From: an uncultured Anaerolineae bacterium
GTDB taxonomy: Bacteria > Chloroflexota > Anaerolineae > JACIWP01
DNA length: 64,000 bases
Assembly (NCBI GenBank): GCA_938049385.1
Contig: CALIBQ010000015.1
Span: 23,744-87,743 of the forward strand
Reading direction: 5' to 3'
In this document: in pieces, positions 9,813 to 17,200 of the stretch
Position numbering within the stretch: the stretch's first letter is position 1
How the letters are laid out: every line of letters starts with the position of its first letter
Translations under genes and position numbers: made by a program
The notes under the pieces: generated by a model
What the model was told of the DNA's origin: nothing
Seen by the model: only the letters and a program-made list of their open reading frames with translations
Databases searched by the model: none

Positions 9813-11399
9813 TCATTGGGCCAGGATTAAGGGGAGCCAGACGCGTTCCCCGACAGCCGGCGTCCCCGTCGGAGATGGCGCAGGATCGGGCGTGGCGGTC
9901 GGCGTCCCGCTGGGTGTGGCGGTGCTCGTAGCAGTGGGCGTGGTGGTGGGAGTCGGGGTTGCTGTGGCCGTAGGGGATGGTGTGACTGTGCCGGATGGTA
10001 TCGCGGTATTCGTCGGCGTCGGCGTCGCAGAGTAGCGCTCCACAAAAACAGGCTCGTTGGTCAGCCAGAGCGTGATTTTGCCATCCCGCTTGCCATCTTT
10101 ATCTTCGGCGCTCCCATCGGCGATGACCACTGCCTCATACGGGTCGCAGGTGGTATCACCGCACTGCCGGCGCCACACCAGCGCCTGTGTCCATTCCACA
10201 TACATCCTCTTATACCCATCATTCCACACGCACCACCCTATGATTAATTCTATGCCGTCCTTATTGAATTGATACGCCTCTAAGCCATACGGACTTGGAT
10301 CAGGGGTTTTGAAATACGGGCCAATATATGCCGCACCGCTCAGTTTCCCCACCAGGAAGCGGTACACGTCGTAGCCGGCCTGTGGGGACAACTGCGAATT
10401 CAGCAGGCCGTACAGACGCACATCCTCGGGACCGTCCACCATCTGATACCAAATGATGATGCCGATGCCCTCCGCAACCGCCCGCACATTGCCTTGGATG
10501 ACATAGCGCGAGTTGCCCCTTGGGGTATAGCCTTCCGCCGGCGGGCCGGCGTAGGGGTGTCCCAATTCCGTGATCACAAAGGGTTTCATCTGCACGCCGT
10601 TGCGCGTGAGCACCGATTTCAGTGCATCCAATTTGCCCTGCAGGTCCACGCGCGTGGAAGAATCCCAGTTCGTATGATATTCATGAAAGTAATGGAAATT
10701 CATGACATCGAAATACGGGCCGCCGCCGGCGCGCAGTACATCATCCAGGAAGTTCATGTTCAGGTGGTCCACATAGCGGTACTCATACCCGAGCGCGCCG
10801 ATGAGCACGATGGCCTGTGGGTCCGCCTGCTTGATAGCGGGATAGACCACCTTCAGCATGTCGGCATAGGCGCGGCCGGCGTTCCCCCAGCACCCGCCCA
10901 GATTCACAAACCAGCCGTCGGTGCGCTTGTTGTCCGGCTCGTTGTACAGCTCCCAGACCCGGATATTGTATGGAGGCTGGCTGTAACGAGATACAGCGGC
11001 GCGAGCGAAGCGCGCCAGCTCGTTCGGGTCATACAGCGGCCCACAGCGCGTCGCCGCCGCCCATCCGGGATTGTCGCGGATCGTTACCACGAGCTGAAGG
11101 CCGGCCTCCGCCGCGCGCCGGAAAATCGCGTCGTAAGAGGCCCAGTTGTACTGCGGAGGGTCTGTCTTGACTGGCTCTACGCTGTCCCATGACAGCTTGA
11201 CGCGCGCCCAGCGGGCGCCGGCGTTCACCGCATACGACAGCCCCTGCGATTCGTCAATGGTGCCCCGCATGTCCACCCCGAAGGGGGAGGCCGGCGGCCA
11301 GTTCGGCAGGTTCCCCTGCCCCCAGCTCATTTGCTGAAAAGCCAGTCCCGCCAAGAGCAAAATAACAGAGATACTGATGAACAGGTACGTGCGCCGCAT
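9813..11399 (-). CDS. Secreted clan GH-A glycoside hydrolase with Thr/Pro stalk and WLPLIL tail
   Basis: About 528 residues. The start at 11399 gives a clean signal peptide (MRRTYLFISISVILLLAGLAF); the frame upstream of it lies in the antisense of another gene. The catalytic domain has YNEPDN (acid/base) and VITELGHPY (nucleophile), closely matching the neighbouring hydrolase. From about residue 450 the chain becomes a Thr/Pro repeat of about 60 residues, then ends in ERVWLPLILAQ. The stalk probably lifts the enzyme from the surface. The DNA for it is a degenerate repeat of GGCGTGGGCGTC type and could vary in length between strains. Role as for its paralogue: processing of the operon's own polymer. 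Confidence 0.84.
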   Translation of the reverse strand: MRRTYLFISISVILLLAGLAFQQMSWGQGNLPNWPPASPFGVDMRGTIDESQGLSYAVNAGARWARVKLSWDSVEPVKTDPPQYNWASYDAIFRRAAEAGLQLVVTIRDNPGWAAATRCGPLYDPNELARFARAAVSRYSQPPYNIRVWELYNEPDNKRTDGWFVNLGGCWGNAGRAYADMLKVVYPAIKQADPQAIVLIGALGYEYRYVDHLNMNFLDDVLRAGGGPYFDVMNFHYFHEYHTNWDSSTRVDLQGKLDALKSVLTRNGVQMKPFVITELGHPYAGPPAEGYTPRGNSRYVIQGNVRAVAEGIGIIIWYQMVDGPEDVRLYGLLNSQLSPQAGYDVYRFLVGKLSGAAYIGPYFKTPDPSPYGLEAYQFNKDGIELIIGWCVWNDGYKRMYVEWTQALVWRRQCGDTTCDPYEAVVIADGSAEDKDGKRDGKITLWLTNEPVFVERYSATPTPTNTAIPSGTVTPSPTATATPTPTTTPTATSTATPSGTPTATPDPAPSPTGTPAVGERVWLPLILAQ

Positions 11400-11443
11400 G
11401 TCCTTACCTCGATAAGGGAATATCGTCAAACCGATTGCGGCCT

Positions 11444-12127
11444 TCAACGCCGCCGGCGTGCCAGGAGCCATAATCCGGTGGCCACGCCAGCGCCCAACGC
11501 GGCCACGGCCAGCAGGAGATACCCCTCCAGGCGCGCATCGCGTGCCGTGGCCGCCGGCGTGCTCGTTGGAGTATTGAACGCCGGCGTGGGCGTCTTGGTC
11601 GGTGTGGACGGTACCGGCGTCCAGGTAGCGCTGGAGGTCGGGGTTGGTGTTTCTGTCGGTGGCAAAGCTGTGGTGGGCGCGGGCGTCGGCGTGGGTGAGT
11701 TCGTGGGCGTCCGCGTCGGCGTGGCAGTCGAAGTCGGCGTTCTGGTCGCTGTCTCGGTCGCTGTCGGAGCAGGTGTATGCGTCGGTGACGGCGCCGGCGT
11801 GAAGGTGGAGGTTGGCGGCGGTGGGGGAGCCGGCGTGTCGGTCGGGCGTGGGGTAGCTGTCGGAGGCGCGGGGGTATTGGTGGGCGGCAGGGTCGGCGTC
11901 GGGGGCGTCGTCTCCCACTGGAACGGGGCGCGAAACAGCGGCAGGAAGCCCTCCGGGGCCGTCTGCGCCGGCAGGGCGCCCGCCGATACCGCCGGCCGTC
12001 CGTTCGCCGGCCAGGCCAGCACCAACACCGTCAGCAGAACGGCGAGGATATCCGCCAAGGGCCACCGTCTCCCCGGCCCTGACTGGTGCTTGTTCACCGG
12101 ACCCGGGTTATCCTGATCCGCATCCAT
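11444..12127 (-). CDS. Thr/Pro-rich surface stalk protein with C-terminal helix and Arg tail
   Basis: 227 residues, no catalytic domain. A hydrophobic segment (about residues 24-42) near the N-terminus is followed by [11 protein letters not shown] stretch of about 120 residues made almost only of Thr, Pro, Ala and Ser comes next, then a hydrophobic helix (about 202-222) and a final run of four Arg. The layout (export signal, extended stalk, membrane helix, basic tail) is that of a wall- or membrane-anchored protein with a sorting-type C-terminus, but no LPXTG or PEP motif is visible. It sits in the exopolysaccharide operon between the secreted hydrolase and the GT-C-like gene. Function unknown; a structural spacer or glycan acceptor is possible. 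Confidence 0.72.
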   Translation of the reverse strand: MDADQDNPGPVNKHQSGPGRRWPLADILAVLLTVLVLAWPANGRPAVSAGALPAQTAPEGFLPLFRAPFQWETTPPTPTLPPTNTPAPPTATPRPTDTPAPPPPPTSTFTPAPSPTHTPAPTATETATRTPTSTATPTRTPTNSPTPTPAPTTALPPTETPTPTSSATWTPVPSTPTKTPTPAFNTPTSTPAATARDARLEGYLLLAVAALGAGVATGLWLLARRRR

Positions 12128-12136
12128 CGCACAGCC

Positions 12137-13528
12137 TCAGTGGTAGAATGGCAGGACGTAACCCATCAGACACAAGGCGTCAAACAGCAGTAAGGCCAGC
12201 CCGCCGGCCCAGCCAGCCGTTCGCCGCCAGGCCGCCGGCACCCATTCCCTCAGCCCCCACACGAACAGCGTCGCCAGCGGGATCACGGCCGGGAAGAGGT
12301 ACCGTCCCTGCGGCACTACTCCGAAGCGGTAGCTCAGGTACAGCACCTCCTTCGCCATGATAAGCAAGAACGCGGCAACTGCTATCAGCAAATAGACGAT
12401 CAGGGCGCGCCGCAGATATCCCTCTGGCGGCTGGTGATGTAGTCCTTTGAGCAGGCCGGCGCCGGCGGCGCCGCACACCGCCAGCAGGACAAAATACCAG
12501 CCCTCGGCCAGGCGCACGTTCAGCCAGCCGAAGCGAGCCCAGAAGCTCTCGAAGATCAGGCGGGAGTAGTAGAGATAGGGTGTGCGAAGCAGGGCCTCGC
12601 CGTACCTGCCGCTCGTCAGCAATTCTACCATATCCTGGGGAAGATGGAAAAAGCGCCAGCCGGCCGCCAACAGCTCCCGGCCAGCCGGCCAGAGCAGGGC
12701 CGCGCCGGCCGCCAACAGTACCCCCGTCAGAGTGCCCAGTGCCCAGGCCGTTAACCGCCGGCCGGCCCTCTCCGGCCAGAGTGAACCGAGGCTGATCAGG
12801 GCGAATGCCGCCGGCGCGATGAAACCGGTGCGCTTGGTCAGCAGAGCCAGCAGGGCGCAGACCAGCATGCCCAACACCCTGCCCCATGTCAGCCGCTCCC
12901 GCAGGGCGCCGGCGCCGAACAAGAAGACGCCGGCGGAGAAAAAAGCCGCCAGATTGTCGTTGTTCGCCGCGGCATGGATAAAGGCGAACATAGGCAGGCC
13001 GGCGATAAACAAGGCTGTGCCAGCCGCAAAGCCAGGTTGGTTTGGGATGAGCGTCCGGCCGGCCAGCCATGCCGCGACCACAATGCCGGCGCCCAGCAGT
13101 GCCGAGAGCCAGCGCACCAGCCGCAGTTGTGCCGCGATATTCCCCAGGCCGCTCCAGCGCACCAGCCGGCCGACCAGCCAGTAATACAGCGGCGGCTGAT
13201 GCGTCTCATGGGCGAAGCCCGGCCAGATATCATCCAGGGTGCGCGGGGGATTCTCCGGGTCATAGGGATTGATGAAATAGCCGTACTGCCAGAAACGGTG
13301 CTCCTCCATCGAGGAAATGATGCGCGCTTGGATGGCCGCGGCCGCCGGCGTCCCCGGCTCCGCCCCCTCGGCCATCAGCAGGATGTACTCCATATGGCGC
13401 GGCTCATCCGGCCCCTGCCATGGAGGGACGAGATAGAGGTACAGCAGTTGATGGGCAAGGGAAAGTATGAACAACAGGAGGGCAGTGCCGGCCGCCGGCC
13501 GTATCTTCGCCAAGCGTTCGGATGGCAT
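12137..13528 (-). CDS. DUF2142/GT-C-like multi-spanning membrane protein
   Basis: About 463 residues with roughly ten or more transmembrane helices. The first loop has PPWQGPDEPRHMEYILL, with the Asp-Glu pair expected of GT-C enzymes, and THQPPLYYWLVGRL follows near residue 130, as in DUF2142 and ArnT/PMT-like proteins. It would use a polyprenyl-phosphate sugar on the outer membrane face. The ATG at 13528 overlaps the TGA of the preceding transferase gene (TGATG), so it is preferred over the longer frame beginning at 13594. Acceptor unknown. Confidence 0.8.
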   Translation of the reverse strand: MPSERLAKIRPAAGTALLLFILSLAHQLLYLYLVPPWQGPDEPRHMEYILLMAEGAEPGTPAAAAIQARIISSMEEHRFWQYGYFINPYDPENPPRTLDDIWPGFAHETHQPPLYYWLVGRLVRWSGLGNIAAQLRLVRWLSALLGAGIVVAAWLAGRTLIPNQPGFAAGTALFIAGLPMFAFIHAAANNDNLAAFFSAGVFLFGAGALRERLTWGRVLGMLVCALLALLTKRTGFIAPAAFALISLGSLWPERAGRRLTAWALGTLTGVLLAAGAALLWPAGRELLAAGWRFFHLPQDMVELLTSGRYGEALLRTPYLYYSRLIFESFWARFGWLNVRLAEGWYFVLLAVCGAAGAGLLKGLHHQPPEGYLRRALIVYLLIAVAAFLLIMAKEVLYLSYRFGVVPQGRYLFPAVIPLATLFVWGLREWVPAAWRRTAGWAGGLALLLFDALCLMGYVLPFYH

Positions 13529-14934
13529 CAATACGACCCCTTCCCCGAGAGGATAGCCGGCACCGTCTTCGCCATGATTTTCAGGTCCTGCCACAGCGAG
13601 TAATGCTGGATGTAATCAATCTCCAGCCGCACTCGGTCGTCAATCGGCAGGTCCGCCCGTCCGTTCACCTGCATCGGGCCTGTCAGCCCGGGCTTGACCA
13701 GCAGGCGCTTCCTCTGCCAGGCGTTATAGGTCTGCACGATGCGCGGCTCCTCGGGCCGCGGCCCCACCATGCTCATGTCCCCCCGCAGGACGTTCCAAAG
13801 CTGAGGAAGCTCGTCCAGGCTGAAGCGCCGCAGGACCTTACCGATGCGGGTCACGCGCGGGTCATCGGGGATTTTCAGCGGCGGCTTCTCCCAGCCGCGC
13901 TCCCGCAGAAGCGCTTGCAGGCGCGCCTCGGCATCGGGCACCATGGTGCGGAATTTGTACATGGTGAAAATGCAGCCGTCCTGCCCCACCCGCGGCTGGC
14001 GGAACAGCACCGGTCCAGGGGAATCGAGCCGCACTGCCAGGGCAATGCCGGCCATCAGCGGCGCCGTCAGCGCCAGCAGGACCGCCGAGGCCGTGATGTC
14101 CAGGGCACGCTTGAGCGCTGACTGCCAGGCCGTCAGGCGCAGATCGCTCACGCCGATGAGCGAAATGCCGTACAAATCTTCCACGCGCGGGCAGAAAGCG
14201 ATCTCGCCGGCATAGTCCGGTGCCAGGTACACCCGCACCCCCAGCTCCTGCAGGGCCAAGATATCCTCCGTCAGCGGCAGGCTGTCCCCAAACGGCAGGG
14301 TGAATATGACGCAGTCCGCATCATGTTCCCGCACCAGCGCCATCAGGCGTTCCATGCCCCCCAGACAGGGAGCGCCGGCCCCTGGCGGCGCGTTTTCCCC
14401 GCCGGCATACCCTACCAGCTCGAACCCCGCCCAGGGATGCGTCTGGATGCGCCGGCCGATCTCCAGCGCCGTCGGCCCACCGCCGACAATGAGGGTGCGC
14501 AGGGCCTCCCCGCGCCGATGACGGTGCGCCAGCACCACCATCCGCGCCCAGCGCGCCAGCAGTAGCAGGAGGAAATCCAGCACTGCGAAATAGACCACCA
14601 GCAGGCGGGAGAAATCGCGCATGCGGGTGAAGTACAGCCCGCCGGCGAACAGCATCAGCGCCGTGCTCAGCGCCGCCAGCAGGGAGCGCAGTTCGTCCCC
14701 GAAGGGCCGCCGGCGCCCGTCATATACCCCGAAGAAAAGGAAGCACCCTGCCCAGATGGCCGCTACCATGAGGCACACGGCCGGCGTCAAGTACACCGTG
14801 CCCGGCGCGATCTCCCGGCCGAAAGGAATGCGGTGCCGCAGGAAATCGGCTGTCCAAAGCGCCAGCAGGGTCAAGGCCAGGTCGGCCAGCAGTATCGGCA
14901 GGGGGCGGAACAACGGACGTTTTCTGGGCTTCAT
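13528..14934 (-). CDS. Undecaprenyl-phosphate sugar-1-phosphate transferase (WbaP/WcaJ-type initiator)
   Basis: 468 residues. About five N-terminal membrane helices come first, then a CoA-binding-like Rossmann segment (LRTLIVGGGPTALEIGRRI near residue 140), then the bacterial sugar transferase domain. That domain has KRALDITASAVLLALTAPLM, the MYKFRTM motif, FSLDELPQLWNVLRGDMSMV and VKPGLTGPMQVNGRA. It starts repeat-unit synthesis by moving a sugar 1-phosphate onto undecaprenyl phosphate. It is the first gene of the minus-strand operon, with a -10/-35 pair about 65-90 bases upstream. Whether it uses glucose, galactose or another sugar cannot be told. Confidence 0.93.
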   Translation of the reverse strand: MKPRKRPLFRPLPILLADLALTLLALWTADFLRHRIPFGREIAPGTVYLTPAVCLMVAAIWAGCFLFFGVYDGRRRPFGDELRSLLAALSTALMLFAGGLYFTRMRDFSRLLVVYFAVLDFLLLLLARWARMVVLAHRHRRGEALRTLIVGGGPTALEIGRRIQTHPWAGFELVGYAGGENAPPGAGAPCLGGMERLMALVREHDADCVIFTLPFGDSLPLTEDILALQELGVRVYLAPDYAGEIAFCPRVEDLYGISLIGVSDLRLTAWQSALKRALDITASAVLLALTAPLMAGIALAVRLDSPGPVLFRQPRVGQDGCIFTMYKFRTMVPDAEARLQALLRERGWEKPPLKIPDDPRVTRIGKVLRRFSLDELPQLWNVLRGDMSMVGPRPEEPRIVQTYNAWQRKRLLVKPGLTGPMQVNGRADLPIDDRVRLEIDYIQHYSLWQDLKIMAKTVPAILSGKGSY

Positions 14935-14999
14935 GACCGCTCACTGTTTCGGAAGCGTCAGACCCCATCCTGCAGGGGATAGACATATCGTTGCAAGCT

Positions 15000-15027
15000 A
15001 TTATACTGTTTCGAGACGCCGGCGCAA
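15000..15027 (-). promoter_or_regulatory. Promoter of the minus-strand exopolysaccharide operon
   Basis: On the minus strand TTGCGC (15027-15022), a 16-base spacer and a perfect TATAAT (15005-15000) precede the initiating transferase gene. The predicted transcript start near 14993 leaves a leader of about 60 bases. The inverted-repeat element at 15045 begins just 18 bases upstream of this -35 box. Confidence 0.55.
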
Positions 15028-15044
15028 GCGGCTGGACATCGGGC

Positions 15045-15198
15045 CAGGGCTTTTCAATGCTATACCATTCTGGGCGACTGGAAGTCGCGGCTACAGTTGC
15101 GAAGCCCTCCTGCGTGGGCTATACCAGTCGGCGTCGGCCGACTTCGCAGTCGTTGGTGTGGTTTCAACTGCCGTTTGTTAGGACATTGAAAAGCCTTG
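15045..15198 (+). mobile_element. 154-bp MITE-like element, copy A, with three internal hairpins
   Basis: The ends are inverted repeats: the left end CAGGGCTTTTCAATG and the reverse complement of the right end CAAGGCTTTTCAATG differ at one position, and similarity extends to about 23 bases. A 9-base direct repeat ACATCGGGC lies immediately outside both ends (15036-15044 and 15199-15207), as expected of a target-site duplication. Inside are three hairpins at 15074-15088, 15103-15120 and 15126-15143. There is no room for a transposase, so movement would need one supplied elsewhere. A second copy lies at 26890-27044. Confidence 0.75.
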
Positions 15199-15223
15199 AC
15201 ATCGGGCGGTAGGTTTACCTCAT

Positions 15224-15261
15224 CCCCATCCCCTTCCCCGTCCACAAGGAAGGGGATGGGG
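15224..15261 (+). repeat. 14-bp perfect inverted repeat
   Basis: CCCCATCCCCTTCC at 15224-15237 is perfectly complementary to 15248-15261 across a 10-base loop. No T-run follows, so it is not a typical terminator; it may be an intergenic repeat or a transcription-attenuating hairpin. No gene is read into it from the left on this strand. Confidence 0.6.
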
Positions 15262-15327
15262 GCTTCAGTACCTTCTTGGCCGCTCTCGACTTGGCCTATG
15301 GGGTAGTCACCCGCTTGTCGGAAGTTC

Positions 15328-15456
15328 GCCGGCGGCTGGAAGCCGCCGGCTCAGGAAGCGAAGCCCCTGCGGGGCTTGGCAACGTACGCCTGGTGCTTCA
15401 GCGCCAGGCGAAGTGTTCGCACACACAGCCGCCGTTTCAAGTGCCAGGCTTTTTCG
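15328..15456 (+). repeat. Triple-hairpin module, copy C, related to the MITE interior but lacking its ends
   Basis: Three hairpins in the same order as in the 154-bp element: a 10-bp stem at 15328-15350 with loop GGA, a 7-bp stem at 15361-15377 with loop TGC, and a 7-bp stem at 15387-15410. The text between them (CTGGAAG, GCGAAGCCC, GTTTCAA-TGCC) matches the interior of copy A. The TTTTCAATG ends are absent. It is probably a decayed or ancestral form. Confidence 0.55.
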
Positions 15457-15475
15457 ACACCCTCACTGCCGGCGT

Positions 15476-15504
15476 TTGCTTCGCCATGCGCTTTATGGTA
15501 CGAT
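15476..15504 (+). promoter_or_regulatory. Possible promoter for the G5/propeller lipoprotein operon
   Basis: TTGCTT (15476-15481), a 17-base spacer and TACGAT (15499-15504) lie 20 bases before the ATG. Both boxes are only partial matches, so this is tentative. Confidence 0.35.
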
Positions 15505-15523
15505 ATATTAATCCGGAGGGCAT

Positions 15524-17200
15524 ATGAATGGCAGGATGCGCGCGCTGCGCCGGCCAATCGAGCTTCTCTTCACACTCCTTATCGGGGTGAGCATACTGCG
15601 GCTGACAGGGTGTCTGGCTCCGGCCTCAGCCGCCAAACGCGTCACCATCGAAACCAGCGACATGCGGCTGGTCATGTACACCACCGCCGGCACCGTGCGT
15701 GAGGTCCTCCAGCAGGCCGGCGTCTCCCCAGGACAAATGGACCGCGTCGAACCCGACCTCTGGCAGGAAATTCAGGACGGCTCCACCGTGCGGGTGGTGC
15801 GGGTGGAAGTGCGCGAGGAGACGGAGCGCCGGCCCATCCCCTTCTCCCAAAAGATCATCAAGAGCGAGGCCCTCCCACCGGGCGAGCGGAAACTGCTCCA
15901 GCTCGGGGTCAATGGTGAGGAGGAGATCGTCTACCGCATCGTGCTCGAGGACGGGCAGGTCGTCGAGCGCTCAGAGGCACTGCGCACCATCATCAAACCC
16001 CCGGTGGACGAGATCATCGCCGTCGGCCTGCAGGCAGACCTCCCATCGGTTCCCATCACTGGTACCCTGGTCTATATCTCCGCCGGCAATGCCTGGGTCA
16101 TGCGCGGCACCAGCGCCAGCCGCCGGCCGCTGACTTCTTCCGGTGACCTGGACGGCCGTGTGCTGGCGCTCTCGCCCGACGGGGAATGGTTGGTGTATTC
16201 GCGGGCGGAACCCCACGGCCGGCCCTATGTCCTCAATTCCCTCTGGATTGTTGGCACCTCTATCCTCAACGAGCCGTCACATCCGCTGGGCATCGAGGGG
16301 GTAATATACGCCGAATGGCTGGCTGATGGCAAGGGCATCATCTATTCCACGGCGGAGCGCACCAGCGGCGCACCCGGCTGGCGTGCCCATAACGATATCT
16401 GGAAGGCGAATATCTACGGTCTGAGGCCGCCCGGCCGGCGCACCGGCAGTGAAAGGATCACCGCCCTGACGCAGAAGCTCTTGGACCCGCCGGCGGAAAC
16501 GGTCTATAGCTGGTGGGGCACCCATTTCGCCCTTTCCCCCGACGGCCGCTGGCTGGCCTACGGCCAGGCGGATGAGGTCGGTGTGATTGACCTGCGCAGT
16601 AACACCCGATCGCCCCTGCTCCATTTTGCCGCTTACCACACCTACGGAGAGTGGGTCTGGCTGTCGGAGCTGAGCTGGTCGCCTGACAGCCGCTATCTGG
16701 CCTGTTCCGCGCATGGGCAGGTGGAAGGCACGGACCCGGAGGACAGCCCGGTGTTTGACCTGTGGGTGGTGGAGCGCACCGGGCAGGTGAGGGTGCCGCT
16801 GGCTCCGGACGTGGGGATGTGGACCGCGCCGGCCTGGTCGCCGGCCAGACGCCTGCCGGACGGTGAGAGAGCCAGCGTCATCGCCTTCGGTGTGGCCTAC
16901 AGCCCGCGCAGTTCCCAGGACAGCCGCTATGATCTCTACGTGATGGACCGGGACGGGAGCAACCGCCGCAAGCTGTTCCCGCCGGCCGGCATGCCCGGCC
17001 TGGTGGCGCCGGAGCTGGCCTGGTCGCCCGACGGCCGACAGATGGTCATCGCGCACCAGGGATACTTGTACCTGCTTGATATAGAAAGCGGCACGTACCA
17101 GCAGTTGACTGCTGATGGGCAGAGTGGTCAACCGCGCTGGGCCGGCGAGGAGGATATGGCATATGGCGAGGAAACCATCCCCAAGGATTCTGGTCGTTGA
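15524..17200 (+). CDS. Lipoprotein with DUF348-like, G5 and TolB-like beta-propeller domains
   Basis: 558 residues. The N-terminus is a lipoprotein signal with lipobox LTGC (Cys about residue 30), so the protein should be anchored outside the membrane. Residues about 38-95 resemble DUF348 (TAGTVREVLQQAGV). Residues about 95-170 form a G5 domain (VREETERRPIPFSQ ... VNGEEEIVYRIVLEDGQVV ... TIIKPP), a module of wall- and glycan-associated proteins. From about residue 180 repeats such as LALSPDGEWLVYSR, FALSPDGRWLAYGQ and LAWSPDGRQMVIAH mark a PD40/TolB-type propeller. GGAGGG ends only three bases before the ATG, which is close. The 3' end overlaps the kinase gene by 38 bases. A surface glycan-binding or sensing role is inferred. 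Confidence 0.85.
   Translation: MNGRMRALRRPIELLFTLLIGVSILRLTGCLAPASAAKRVTIETSDMRLVMYTTAGTVREVLQQAGVSPGQMDRVEPDLWQEIQDGSTVRVVRVEVREETERRPIPFSQKIIKSEALPPGERKLLQLGVNGEEEIVYRIVLEDGQVVERSEALRTIIKPPVDEIIAVGLQADLPSVPITGTLVYISAGNAWVMRGTSASRRPLTSSGDLDGRVLALSPDGEWLVYSRAEPHGRPYVLNSLWIVGTSILNEPSHPLGIEGVIYAEWLADGKGIIYSTAERTSGAPGWRAHNDIWKANIYGLRPPGRRTGSERITALTQKLLDPPAETVYSWWGTHFALSPDGRWLAYGQADEVGVIDLRSNTRSPLLHFAAYHTYGEWVWLSELSWSPDSRYLACSAHGQVEGTDPEDSPVFDLWVVERTGQVRVPLAPDVGMWTAPAWSPARRLPDGERASVIAFGVAYSPRSSQDSRYDLYVMDRDGSNRRKLFPPAGMPGLVAPELAWSPDGRQMVIAHQGYLYLLDIESGTYQQLTADGQSGQPRWAGEEDMAYGEETIPKDSGR

Noticed and set aside
9880..10030. Tandem-looking GGCGTGGGCGTC repeats resembling a satellite (also near 11600-11900 and 32580-32830)
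   Set aside because: They are the codons of Thr/Pro stalks read from the other strand; the reading frames are intact.
11400..12065. Upstream extension of the stalked hydrolase frame to 12065
   Set aside because: It overlaps the Thr/Pro stalk protein gene in another frame, while the start at 11399 gives a proper signal peptide.
15045..15198. Small protein-coding gene or tRNA in the hairpin element
   Set aside because: Frames through both copies share a WATxSR-like translation only because the DNA is repeated; no start with a binding site, no CCA/T-arm signature and no anticodon arm consistent with a tRNA.
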